A stretch of DNA of 62,333 nt from Acidobacteriota bacterium (GTDB lineage: Bacteria; Acidobacteriota; Terriglobia; Acidiferrales; UBA7541). The translations under genes and the position numbers were made by a program. Positions 24,423 through 32,640 of the stretch are shown here, one piece after another. The notes below the pieces were generated by a model, which worked only from the letters and a program-made list of their open reading frames with translations, had not been told where the DNA came from and ran no database searches. Location of the stretch: the NCBI GenBank assembly GCA_003225315.1, contig QHZD01000053.1, positions 1 through 62,333 of the forward strand. The letters run 5' to 3'. The first letter of the stretch is position 1; every line of letters starts with the position of its first letter.

Positions 24423-26063
24423 GTGAAAATCGCATCGCTCTATCTCGCGCTAACCGGGACGCTCGCTATCGCGGCTGCTCCCGCGCTTGGACAGACGCCG
24501 TCCGTCGGCGCCACCAAAAACGTCTCGCGCACCACCAAAGCGGTCAACTACCGCCGCGCCGGTGCCGCCAAGATCGACTTTCAAGGCACCGAATTGATGC
24601 AACAGGCCAACGGCGAAGCCCGAGTCCAGAACAAGGGCAGCCGCACGGAAATCGACGCAAAATTCCTCGGCCTCGACGAAGCCACTAAGTTCGGCCTCGA
24701 ATATCTCACTTACGTTCTCTGGGCCGTTTCTCCGGGAGGCCGCGCCGTCAATCTGGGCGAAGTCGTCCTCAAGAACGGCGCGGGCGAAGTCAAAGCCATC
24801 TCCGACATGCAGACCTTTGGCATGATCGTCACCGCCGAGCCGTATTTCGCCGTCACGCAGCCAGGCAACACCGTCGTTCTCGAAAACGTCTTCGGCCCCG
24901 CCACGCTCGGCAAAGTCGAAAACATCGACGCCAGCTATGAACTCATCGGCCGCGGCAGCTACTCCTCCTCAAACACCAAAATCGAAAACGCCATCTTCGG
25001 CATCGACCGCAAGACGCCGCTCGAACTTTTTGAAGCGCGCAACTCCGTGCGAATCGCGCACATCGCGCTTGCCGACAGATACGCCGCTTCCACGCTCGCC
25101 AAAGCCGAGCAGCAACTCCGTAACGCCGAAGAAATCTACGGCCGCAAGAGCGACAAGAAATCCGTGATCGCGGCCGCGCGCGAAGTCGTGCAAACTTCCG
25201 AAGAAGCCCGCGTCATGGCCGTAAAACAAAAAGCCGAGGAAGACGCGCAGGCCAGAATCGCCGCCGAAAAGAGAGCCGCGGAAGACCGCGAAGCCAAGGC
25301 CCGTGCCGATGCCATCGCTGAAATGCAGCGCCGCAAGGACGCCGAACTAGCTCGCCAGCAAGCCGAAGCCGCCAAGGCGGACGCTCTGCGCATGCAGCAG
25401 GAAGCCCAGCAAGCCGCTGCCGCAGCCGCGCGCCAGCAAGCCGAAGCTGAAAAGGCCAGCGCCGCCGCTTTAGCGCAGCAGCAAGCCGCGCAAGCTGCCG
25501 CAGACCAGGCCGCCAGGGATCGCTCCGCCGCGCAAGCGCAACAGCGCGCCGCCGAAGCTGAAACTGAGAAGGCGCGCCAGGCCGCCGCGCAAGCCGAAGC
25601 CGAAAAAGCTCAGCTTCGCGCCCAACTCCTCAATCAGCTCAATTCCATCTTGCAGACGCGCGACTCCGCTCGCGGCCTCATCGTCAACATGTCGGACGTG
25701 CTCTTTGACACCGGCAGCTACACGCTCAAGCCCGGCGCGCGCGAAAAACTTGCCAAAATTTCCGGCATCGTTCTCGCGCATCCCGGCCTCTCGCTCCAGA
25801 TCGAAGGCCACACGGATAGCGTCGGCGGCGATGAATTCAATCAGCAGCTCTCGGAACGCCGCGCCGATTCCGTGCGCGACTTCCTCGCGGAACAGGGCGT
25901 AGCTCCGTCAACCATCACCGCCCATGGCTTTGGCAAAACGCAGCCTGTCGCTTCCAACGAAACCGCCGAAGGCCGCCAGCGCAACCGCCGTGTCGAGCTC
26001 GTCGTCAACGGCGACGCCATCGGCAACGCCACAGCTTCCGCCGGGCCCGTCGCCCAGCGCTAA
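24423..26063 (+). CDS. OmpA-family outer membrane protein with Ala-rich coiled coil
   Basis: This protein of about 546 aa starts at GTG with AAGGGG upstream and has a signal peptide ending PALGQ. Residues about 20-220 form a beta-rich domain of unknown family. About 240-400 is a long Ala/Gln/Glu/Lys coiled coil with repeated RQQAEAxKAxA units. The C-terminal about 110 residues are an OmpA-like peptidoglycan-binding domain with LQIEGHTDSVGGDEFNQQLS and the end RRVELVVNG. It should tie the outer envelope to peptidoglycan across a long rod. An upstream leader (24300-24422) can fold into GC-rich stems but matches no riboswitch I know. Confidence 0.87.
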   Translation: MKIASLYLALTGTLAIAAAPALGQTPSVGATKNVSRTTKAVNYRRAGAAKIDFQGTELMQQANGEARVQNKGSRTEIDAKFLGLDEATKFGLEYLTYVLWAVSPGGRAVNLGEVVLKNGAGEVKAISDMQTFGMIVTAEPYFAVTQPGNTVVLENVFGPATLGKVENIDASYELIGRGSYSSSNTKIENAIFGIDRKTPLELFEARNSVRIAHIALADRYAASTLAKAEQQLRNAEEIYGRKSDKKSVIAAAREVVQTSEEARVMAVKQKAEEDAQARIAAEKRAAEDREAKARADAIAEMQRRKDAELARQQAEAAKADALRMQQEAQQAAAAAARQQAEAEKASAAALAQQQAAQAAADQAARDRSAAQAQQRAAEAETEKARQAAAQAEAEKAQLRAQLLNQLNSILQTRDSARGLIVNMSDVLFDTGSYTLKPGAREKLAKISGIVLAHPGLSLQIEGHTDSVGGDEFNQQLSERRADSVRDFLAEQGVAPSTITAHGFGKTQPVASNETAEGRQRNRRVELVVNGDAIGNATASAGPVAQR

Positions 26064-26092
26064 CAACAATCGCCGCACCTCAGTTTCCTTGT

Positions 26093-26114
26093 AGGGGCAC
26101 GATATCGTGCCCCT
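26093..26114. repeat. 22-bp perfect palindrome of the hairpin repeat family
   Basis: The 22 bases AGGGGCACGAT plus its exact complement form a palindrome with no loop. The right arm ATCGTGCCCCT is the same as the right arms of the copies at 3404-3416 and 27529-27541. It lies between the OmpA and PilZ genes. Confidence 0.75.
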
Positions 26115-26238
26115 CTTTCCTTTTGCTTCGTTAGGGCGTCCCGCCCCGGTCGGAACTCTCAACCTCTTCTTCTCCTCCTTGGTACTAAATTGTCCCTCCT
26201 CTCCCCTCTCTCTGGCCTCCCGCTTGCCACTACAGGTT

Positions 26239-27369
26239 GTGCGCAGCAGCGGACGCATTCCTAAGGAAATTCCCATCCTCCTCATCGGGAGCGACCTCGG
26301 CGGCAAAGTCTTTTCCGAGCACACCTCTACTATCCTCCTCAGCCTTCATGGCGCTGGCGTCCTCTCCCGCCACAAGCTCTCTCCCGAACAGGAGCTCGTC
26401 CTTCGCTGGCCGGAGCGCAACAAGGAAACCGAAATTCGTGTCGTCGGCCAGGTCGGTTCCCAAAACGGGCACCACACCTACGGCGTCGCCTTCTTCGACC
26501 AAGATCTCAATTTCTGGGAAATTGACTTTCCGCCGGTCAGCGCCATCGAAAGGGAGCTGGGCCTTCTCTCGCTCATCTGCAGCCATTGCAAAACTCTTGA
26601 AAAGGTGGACGACTCCGGCCCCGAAGCCGACGTCTGCGCCACCAACGAAGGCGTCCTCCGTTTCTGCAAACGCTGCGGCTCCGCCACCCTCTGGAAGCCC
26701 GCCGCCGCAATTACACCCACCACTGCTGCCGCAACGCAGCAACCCACCGCCCCTTCCGAAGCGCAGTTACCGCTCTTCTCCGCGCCCGCAGCTCCGCCTC
26801 CTGCGCCAACCCCGCTGCCTCCTTCCAGTTGCGATCCCGCCCCGCCTTCCCCCATCGCTCCGCCCGCCCCGCGCGCTCCCGAGCCTTCCTTCTACACCCA
26901 ATCGCGCGGCATCTCGCCGGAACCTTGTTCTGCTTCATCCAACTTTCTCGCCGCGCGCCCCAACCTTTCCGGGGATGCGCCAGTGCAGCCTCGCGGTGAT
27001 CCCCAAAGCGAACCGCAAGCTGCTGCCTTCACAGCGCCTTCTCTCGCCGGCGAAAAACCCGCCGCGCCGGGCGCCAATCGCCGCAAGCATCCTCGCGTCA
27101 AAGTTGACTACTCCGCCTGCGTGCGTGTTCCCGGGCGCGCGGATGACGTCGTCCAGTGCGAGGACATGTCCAAGGGCGGCCTGCGTTTCAAGAGCCGCCA
27201 GCGGTATTTCGCCCAATCCCTCATCGAAGTCGCCGTGCCCTTCCAGCCTGGCCAGCCCGCCATCTTCGTGCCCGCGCAAATCGTCTTCGCTGAAGAACTC
27301 CCCGAGCAGCGCCTCTTCCGCTGCGGCGTCCAATACTTCAAAGCCACCAAGCCCCGCGACTATTTCTAG
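26239..27369 (+). CDS. Protein with two PilZ-like domains and a CxxC pair
   Basis: This protein of about 377 aa starts with a PilZ-like barrel (about residues 1-98, with RSSGRIPKEIPILLIGSD). A small Cys segment follows (CSHC and CKRC, a likely zinc ribbon), then a Pro-rich linker of about 110 residues. A C-terminal PilZ domain ends the protein, with NRRKHPRVKVDY and CEDMSKGGLRF, which fit the RxxxR and D/NxSxxG binding motifs. Only the C-terminal domain keeps the cyclic di-GMP motifs. The frame extends upstream to 26107, but those 44 residues overlap the hairpin-repeat area and look non-coding, so I use the GTG at 26239; this start is uncertain. Function is probably regulatory. Confidence 0.72.
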   Translation: MRSSGRIPKEIPILLIGSDLGGKVFSEHTSTILLSLHGAGVLSRHKLSPEQELVLRWPERNKETEIRVVGQVGSQNGHHTYGVAFFDQDLNFWEIDFPPVSAIERELGLLSLICSHCKTLEKVDDSGPEADVCATNEGVLRFCKRCGSATLWKPAAAITPTTAAATQQPTAPSEAQLPLFSAPAAPPPAPTPLPPSSCDPAPPSPIAPPAPRAPEPSFYTQSRGISPEPCSASSNFLAARPNLSGDAPVQPRGDPQSEPQAAAFTAPSLAGEKPAAPGANRRKHPRVKVDYSACVRVPGRADDVVQCEDMSKGGLRFKSRQRYFAQSLIEVAVPFQPGQPAIFVPAQIVFAEELPEQRLFRCGVQYFKATKPRDYF

Positions 27370-27433
27370 CGGTTCTCCCCCCGGGAACGCCGGTTTCCAA
27401 CCGGCTCCGTTTCTTCCCTTCTCTTGCCTTTGA

Positions 27434-27543
27434 TTTGTAGTGGCGGGTCTAAGACCCGCCACTACAAATGCAGGATGGCGAGATACACGGAGGACACGAT
27501 CTTCCGGCAGTCTGCCCGGAATCTCCGATATCGTGCCCCTACA
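27434..27543. repeat. Two hairpin repeats after the second PilZ gene
   Basis: The first is a near-perfect palindrome: 27434-27450 pairs with 27452-27468 over 17 bp around a single A. It may also terminate the PilZ transcript. The second (27492-27543) repeats the compound hairpin seen at 3369-3419. The last 29 bases of both, ending CTACA (27515-27543 and 3391-3419), are identical, although the left arms differ. Confidence 0.75.
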
Positions 27544-27567
27544 GCGGAGAAAGGAGACAAACGCAAA

Positions 27568-28434
27568 TCAGACCTGGAGGGAGCGAAGATAGGGGACGCT
27601 GGCTTTCATCAGGTCCAAGTTCATTTCGACGAAGTAATTTTTTACGCCGGCGGTTTTCGCGGCGGTGAAGATTTTCTTCCAATCGAGAGTGTCCTGCCCC
27701 ACGGGCATGATTTTTTTGGTTTGCGCGGACCAGCCCTGGACGTGCATGGAAAAGAAGCGGCCGGGATACTTCGTGAAATATTCGGCGGCGTCATAGCCCT
27801 GGCTGATGGTGGAAACCTGAAACTGGAACTTGACGAGCTTGGGATCGAGAAGTTCGAGCAGAACGTCGTAGGTGCGCTTGCCGTTTACGGTCGAAAGCTC
27901 GAACTCTTCGTTATGAAGGCCCTGCTGGAGGCCGGCCTTGGCGGAGAGTTCGCCCATTTTGTTGTATTCGTCGGCGGCGCGCTTGACGTCGTCCAGAGTC
28001 GGCTTCTTGGGGCCTTCGAGGCTGGGCACGATCATTTGCGTGAGGCCGACATCTTTTGCCCAGGCAATGCGGGCTTCCTGATTGTCGCGAAGCTCCTTGA
28101 TGCCGAAGTGCGAACTGATGCAGCTGACGCCGGCATCGCCGAGAATTTTGCGGAGCTCGGCGCCTGAATATTTGGCGAGGCCGCCGAAGCCATGCTCGGC
28201 GTAACCTACCGGCGAGCATAGCTCAATGGCTTGAAATCCGGCTGCGGCAAGCTGCTTGATCGTGCCGGGAAAATCCTTGGCGATCATCTCGCGGACAGGC
28301 CAGGTCTGGCAGCCGATGGGCAACCCCAGCGGATTTGCGCGAAGCTCCAGCGCACCCGCGGAAAGAAATCCGGCAGCGGCGGCGGTGGTCGTCGCGGCGC
28401 TCTTGAGAAACTCTCTTCTCGACAATTCGGGCAT
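27568..28434 (-). CDS. Tat-secreted sugar phosphate isomerase/epimerase (TIM barrel)
   Basis: This 288-aa protein has a twin-arginine signal SRREFLKSAATTTAAAAG, so it is exported folded. The mature part is an AP-endonuclease-2-type TIM barrel with GCQTWPVREM, GFQAIELCSPVGY, CISSHFG, QGLHNEEFEL and YFVEMNLD, which supply the usual metal-binding Glu, His and Asp positions. Such proteins isomerise or epimerise sugars or act on inositol-like substrates outside the cytoplasm. AGGAG precedes the ATG. It lies 34 nt downstream of the broken Gfo/Idh gene and likely shares its transcript. Confidence 0.85.
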   Translation of the reverse strand: MPELSRREFLKSAATTTAAAAGFLSAGALELRANPLGLPIGCQTWPVREMIAKDFPGTIKQLAAAGFQAIELCSPVGYAEHGFGGLAKYSGAELRKILGDAGVSCISSHFGIKELRDNQEARIAWAKDVGLTQMIVPSLEGPKKPTLDDVKRAADEYNKMGELSAKAGLQQGLHNEEFELSTVNGKRTYDVLLELLDPKLVKFQFQVSTISQGYDAAEYFTKYPGRFFSMHVQGWSAQTKKIMPVGQDTLDWKKIFTAAKTAGVKNYFVEMNLDLMKASVPYLRSLQV

Positions 28435-28468
28435 GGAGGTCTCCTATTAATTCATGACAAGGGATTCG

Positions 28469-29982
28469 CTAAAGTTCCCAATGAGTTCGGCGTTCCGGGC
28501 GGACTAACTTTTGCGCCGCATCGGAATTGACGACCTTCAAGTTGGCGCGATCCCAAGAGAGCTTTTGCGGCAAGCGAGTGGCGACGTTTCCGAGCAGCAA
28601 CGTCTCCGTGACAAGGCTGGAGAATTCGAAATTTCCGCCGGGCTTGACTTTGCCGCCCTTGCAGGCATCGAGCCATTCGCGCTCGTTGCCGGGCGAGCGC
28701 GGCAGAGTTTTTGGAGGCTGCTTGTAGGCGTTCATTTTCGATTCGGGGATGAGCCGGGGATTGGCGCCATTGAATGCGCAGAGAATCTTGCCGCGATCTC
28801 CGACGAAAAGGAGACCTTCGCCTTCTTCATCGCCGACTCCCATCAAGGGACGGCCTTCTTCCAATTCTTCGGGGCGCGGCGGCTTGAGGCCACCGTCGTA
28901 CCAAGTGAATTTCACGGGAGGCATGTCGCCGCGAGCCGGGAAGTTATAGTGGATGACGGAGGCCAGCGGAAACGTTTCTTCGTAGCGTTCAGTGGAACTG
29001 GCTTCGACGCTGATGGGCGCCTCCAGCTTCAAGACGCGGAAAATTGTGTCGTAACTGTAGCACCCCATGTCGCCGAGAGCGCCGCAACCGAAGTCGCTCC
29101 ACCCGCGCCAGACAAAAGGCAAATAGGCGTGGTTGAAAGGACGCTCTAGAGAAGGACCGAGCCAAAGATCCCAATCCAAACCATCGGGCACGGCTTCGGT
29201 TTCCTTGGGGCGTTCTACACCGGCCCGATGGCACCGTCCCAAATCCATTCGCAGAGCAAGCGAGTGGCTTCGGAGGCCTGGTTGCCGACGGCAATCTGCG
29301 TGGCTACGCCCGTTTCGCGAGCGATTTCGGCGATGCGGCGCGCTTCGTAGATGGAGTGCGTCAGGGGCTTCTGGCAAAAGACATGTTTGCGCTTCTTCAT
29401 CGCGGCAGCGGATACGGCGGCGTGAAGATGGTCGGCGGTGCAGACAACAACGGCGTCGACGTCCTTCTGCTTCTCGAGAAGCTCGCGGAAATCAGTGTAG
29501 GCGGAGCAGCCGTGATACTGGCCGGAGCGCTGCTGGGCGGCGTAATAAGCGTCCACGATTTTCTGGCACGGTTCGCGGCCGGCGACGCCGCCGGTGACGC
29601 GGAGAGAATGAGTCAACTGAATGGGCTGGTCGGGGCTGAGCCAGTCCCAGCCGGTGTCGACGCCGAGCAATTTGCGGACGGAATTGCAGAATTCATGAGT
29701 GTCCCATTGCGGGTAATCCGCGCCGGATTTATTGGGATCGCAGACGGCGACGCCTTGAACGTCGGGTTCGCGCAAAAAATGAAGCATGACGCGCAAGCCT
29801 TGAGCGCCAACGCCGATGAAAGCGATGTTGACTTTGTCGCTGGGCGGAACATATCCGGCGCCGCCCAGCACGCGTCGCGGAACGATAGCAAGACCAACAG
29901 CCGCCACGGCGGTTTGCGCCAGGAACTTGCGCCGCGAAGACAAGCGGCGTGAAAAGGTGCCCGACCGAGTCCGATTCTTCAC
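28469..29982 (-). pseudogene. Tat-secreted Gfo/Idh/MocA oxidoreductase, broken by an out-of-frame deletion
   Basis: The first part (29982 down to 29215) has a twin-arginine signal (SSRRKFLAQTAVAA), the Rossmann start VNIAFIGVGAQG and the EKP-like motif VFCQKPLTHS, and stops in frame right after AIGPV. The second part continues in another frame with ERPKETEAVPDGLDWDLWLG and the C-terminal substrate domain. In intact relatives about 15 residues lie between these points (a tryptophan-rich HxWTNRPxWPQG stretch). They are missing here, so an out-of-frame deletion near 29206-29217 broke the gene. GGGGAGG precedes the GTG at 29982. A sequencing or assembly error cannot be excluded. Confidence 0.8.
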
Positions 29983-30093
29983 AGTTCCTCCCCGATTGCA
30001 ACTCGCGAACAATGGTTCGCTTAGCTGCCATTCGCGTTAAGCGATGATTTACCACAGTGTTGAGCGGCGTGACTACTCCAAAACTGAAACCCA

Positions 30094-30156
30094 GGGCGAA
30101 TTGAAGTTCGCCCGTACACCAGGAAGGAAAACTGCCGGCAAGATGCCGGTGCTACA
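30094..30156. repeat. Two hairpin repeats between Gfo/Idh and asd genes
   Basis: GGGCGAA (30094-30100) pairs with TTCGCCC (30107-30113), followed by GTACA. CCGGCA (30135-30140) pairs with TGCCGG (30144-30149), followed within a base by GCTACA. Arm sequences differ from the other copies while the tail is kept. Confidence 0.65.
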
Positions 30157-30158
30157 AG

Positions 30159-31313
30159 TCAGCGGGAGACGGGTTCGGCGACGCTTTGATCCTGCACGGC
30201 AGCGCGGCGATTGAGGAAGCCGCGGGCGGCGAGGAGTTCGGCGTTAAGCAAGGCGGCGCCAGCAGCGCCGCGAACCAAATTGTGCGAGAGCAGCGTGAGC
30301 TTTACGTCGAGCAAGGGGCATTCGCGAACGCGGCCGACGACGGCGGCCATGCCGTTGCCGGCGTTGACGTCGCGACGCGGCTGAGGGCGGCTTTCGTCGT
30401 CGAGGACGACGACGGGATTGCGCAGGGCGGTAGGCAGCGAAGCGAGCTCGGCGTCGACTTCAAAATTGCGCAGCGCTTCGCGAACTTCTTCGAGCGAGGC
30501 GATTTTTTTCAGGCCGACGGAGACGCATTCGAGATGGCCGTCAACGACTGGAACGCGATTGCAATGAGCGCTCAGGCCCAGGCCGGCGTCAACAAATCGC
30601 GTGCCATCCCATTTGCCGAGCAGCTTCTGAGGCTCAAGTTCCATTTTTTCTTCTTCGCCGCTGATGAAGGGAACGACGTTGCCCTGAATATCCATCGCCG
30701 GGACGCCGGGATAACCGGCGCCGGAGATAGCTTGCAGAGTTACGACGAAAATTTTTTCGAGGCCAAAAGCATCGGCGAGAGGCTTTAAGACAAGGACGAG
30801 ACCGGCGGTGGAACAATTGGGATTGGTGACGATAAAACCCCTGTCGTAGCCGCGATTCTTCTGCTGCACGGGAATGGCGTCGAGATGAGCGGCGTTAACT
30901 TCGGGAATGAGCAGCGGAACATCGGGATCCATGCGGTGATTGCGTGAATTGCTGACGACGGGATAGCCGGCGCGGGCGAAATCTTCTTCGGCGGGGCCAG
31001 CGACGGAAGAATCGAGAGCGGAGAGCACGAAGTCGCAGTCGAGGGAAGGATCGAGACCTTTGACGACGAGGCCACGGGCGGACTCTGGAACCGGCGACTC
31101 GAGATGCCAGCGAACGGCTTCGGCGTAAGTTTTGCCGGAGGAACGCTCGGAGGCGGCGACTTCAGTCAGTTCAAACCAGGGATGATCGCCAAGCATTTGA
31201 ACGAGGCGCTGGCCGACGACACCGGTAGCGCCGAGGACTCCTGCTTTCCACTTTTTCTCCGGTCGTTTCGACTGCATGTTTTGGTCTCCGTTGTTTTGAG
31301 CTGGGGAATTCAT
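30159..31313 (-). CDS. asd: Aspartate-semialdehyde dehydrogenase
   Basis: This 384-aa enzyme reduces aspartyl phosphate to aspartate semialdehyde with NADPH, the step after aspartate kinase. It has the nucleotide-binding start GVLGATGVVGQRLVQML, the catalytic cysteine in TNPNCSTAGLVL, and the later GHLECVSVGL segment with the active-site His-bearing HCNRVPVVDGH. The shape is of the archaeal/fungal-type ASADH. Its ATG overlaps the stop of the ACT-less kinase (31310-31313), so translation is coupled. Both genes lie behind the attenuator at 32430-32605. Confidence 0.92.
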   Translation of the reverse strand: MNSPAQNNGDQNMQSKRPEKKWKAGVLGATGVVGQRLVQMLGDHPWFELTEVAASERSSGKTYAEAVRWHLESPVPESARGLVVKGLDPSLDCDFVLSALDSSVAGPAEEDFARAGYPVVSNSRNHRMDPDVPLLIPEVNAAHLDAIPVQQKNRGYDRGFIVTNPNCSTAGLVLVLKPLADAFGLEKIFVVTLQAISGAGYPGVPAMDIQGNVVPFISGEEEKMELEPQKLLGKWDGTRFVDAGLGLSAHCNRVPVVDGHLECVSVGLKKIASLEEVREALRNFEVDAELASLPTALRNPVVVLDDESRPQPRRDVNAGNGMAAVVGRVRECPLLDVKLTLLSHNLVRGAAGAALLNAELLAARGFLNRRAAVQDQSVAEPVSR

Positions 31314-32377
31314 GCCGCACCGCCGTGTGGAGATGTCTCTGGAACACGAGGCGAGCCAATGCGGGTGCCGCGAGCCTGCGGATTGAAGGTATTGCGAACC
31401 CAGACGACCATTTCGGTTTCGGCGGCGAGAGGCAGAACTTTGGCATGAAGGACTTTGGCGCCGCTGGCGGCGAGGGCACGGGCTTCGTCGTAGCTTAGCT
31501 CATGCAAAAGGCGCGCTTCAGCGGATTCGCTGGGATTGGCGGTGAAGATGCCGTCGACGTCGGTCCAAATGACGAGCTCATCGGCGTTCACAACGTGAGC
31601 GACGATAGCGCCGGAAAAATCGGAGCTGTTGCGGCCGAGCGTGGTGATGCGGCCGTCGGGAGTTGCGCCGATAAAGCCGGTGACGACGGGAACAATGCCG
31701 GCTTCGAGGAGCGGGAGAAGAACGTCGCGGCCACGCTGCCTGGTTTGCTCAAGATGGGGCTCGGCATCGCGGAACGTGTCGCAAGTCAGAACGAATTCCG
31801 AAGAAGTGACGGGAACGGCGGGGACGCCCGATTTTTCGAGAGCAGCTGCGAAAAGCCTGACGCTGAAACGTTCGCCAAAAGAGGCGAGGCGATCGAAAAG
31901 CTCGGCGCCGGCGGCGACGCGGCCGTGAACGGGAACTTCGTGGAGAAGATCCCGCCCCAAAAGTTGCAACTCGTGGCGCACGCGAAGGCTATCGTGTTCA
32001 GCGAGCTGCAAATCGTGAAGTACATCGAGGTGAAGATCTAGGACGAGCTCGGCTTCATGGCGGGCGTGGGCAAGTTTGCCGCCGGCGAGCGCTCGTGCAA
32101 TGGAAAGGAGATGGTCGGTGACACCCTTCATGGCGGAGACAACCACGGCGACATTGGACGATCGCGCGGCGGCTTGAACAAGGCCCGCAGCATGGAGCAT
32201 GCGGTCCGCGCCGAGAAGCGAACTGCCGCCGAACTTGAAAGCGACGATATTCGGGAGTTGGCTGGCTACCCCGCCGGCGTAGTGAATGACTTCGTCATAA
32301 GCGGCCTTGGAACGGCCGGCTCGCGCGGCGGGGCTGCGTTCGCCTGAAACATCTTCCTGGACATTTTCGAGATTCAT
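31310..32377 (-). CDS. ACT-less aspartate kinase coupled to asd
   Basis: This 355-aa kinase phosphorylates aspartate. It has KFGGSSLLG (about residue 48), VVVSAMKGVTDHLL, TSSEFVLTCD, TGFIGATPDGRITTLGRNSSDFSGA and IWTDVDGIFTANP, all typical of the catalytic core. It ends soon after the core, at SPRVPETSPHGGAA, with no ACT domains, so direct feedback inhibition is not expected. An N-terminal extension of about 40 residues precedes the core. AGGAG lies 8 nt upstream of the ATG. The stop overlaps the asd start. A transcription attenuator in the leader probably replaces allosteric control. The window's other kinase (10956-12377) keeps its ACT domains. Confidence 0.88.
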   Translation of the reverse strand: MNLENVQEDVSGERSPAARAGRSKAAYDEVIHYAGGVASQLPNIVAFKFGGSSLLGADRMLHAAGLVQAAARSSNVAVVVSAMKGVTDHLLSIARALAGGKLAHARHEAELVLDLHLDVLHDLQLAEHDSLRVRHELQLLGRDLLHEVPVHGRVAAGAELFDRLASFGERFSVRLFAAALEKSGVPAVPVTSSEFVLTCDTFRDAEPHLEQTRQRGRDVLLPLLEAGIVPVVTGFIGATPDGRITTLGRNSSDFSGAIVAHVVNADELVIWTDVDGIFTANPSESAEARLLHELSYDEARALAASGAKVLHAKVLPLAAETEMVVWVRNTFNPQARGTRIGSPRVPETSPHGGAA

Positions 32378-32429
32378 GGCCTGTGCTCCTGGTTTGTTTC
32401 CGGTACCGCTGGAGCGTCTCTGGAGGGGG

Positions 32430-32474
32430 CTTAAAAGAAGAAACCCACCGCCAGGTCGCTTCCGGCGGTGGGTT
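32430..32474 (-). terminator. Intrinsic terminator of the aspartate-operon attenuator
   Basis: Read on the minus strand, a perfect 11-bp stem (32464-32474 with 32442-32452, 11-nt loop) is followed by TCTTCTTTT. The 5' part of the structure is shared with a competing antiterminator stem. It ends 53 nt before the kinase start codon. Confidence 0.88.
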
Positions 32475-32522
32475 GGAAACTTTCTCTAGCTTTGCTAGGT
32501 GTTTCTCCACGCGCCGGAAGCG
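32457..32522 (-). promoter_or_regulatory. Antiterminator pairing of the attenuator
   Basis: CGCCGGAAGCG at 32512-32522 is the exact complement of CGCTTCCGGCG at 32457-32467, giving a perfect 11-bp stem. The second half covers four bases of the terminator stem (32464-32467) and most of its loop, so the two structures exclude each other. The first half lies in codons 27-31 of the leader peptide, just after its Thr-Lys-Thr-Ile run, where a stalled ribosome would leave it free. A small CTAGC-AAA-GCTAG hairpin (32486-32498) includes the leader stop codon. Confidence 0.8.
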
Positions 32523-32602
32523 GAAATAGTCTTCTTAGTCGTAGTCGAAATAATCGACATGGACGACTTGGACGTAATTCGCTTGGCGGTGGGAGTCATC
32601 AT
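32495..32602 (-). CDS. 35-aa leader peptide rich in Thr, Ser, Ile and Lys
   Basis: The frame starts ATGATG and ends with TAG. The 35 residues include eight Thr, seven Ser, four Ile and four Lys, with the run STTTKKTIS at positions 19-27. Thr, Ile, Lys and Met are all end products of the aspartate pathway. The design is like the E. coli thrL leader, although no sequence homology is claimed. No Shine-Dalgarno motif precedes it. The candidate promoter places the start point about 3 nt upstream, so translation may be leaderless. It is followed by an antiterminator/terminator pair and then by the kinase and asd genes. Confidence 0.75.
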   Translation of the reverse strand: MMTPTAKRITSKSSMSIISTTTKKTISASGAWRNT

Positions 32603-32611
32603 TACAGGAAA

Positions 32612-32640
32612 AGCATAGCACGGGCACACATGGAAGTGAA
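32612..32640 (-). promoter_or_regulatory. Candidate promoter of the aspartate kinase-asd operon
   Basis: On the minus strand TTCACT (32640-32635) and TATGCT (32617-32612) are 17 bp apart. The expected start point is near 32605, three bases before the leader ATG. Confidence 0.6.
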
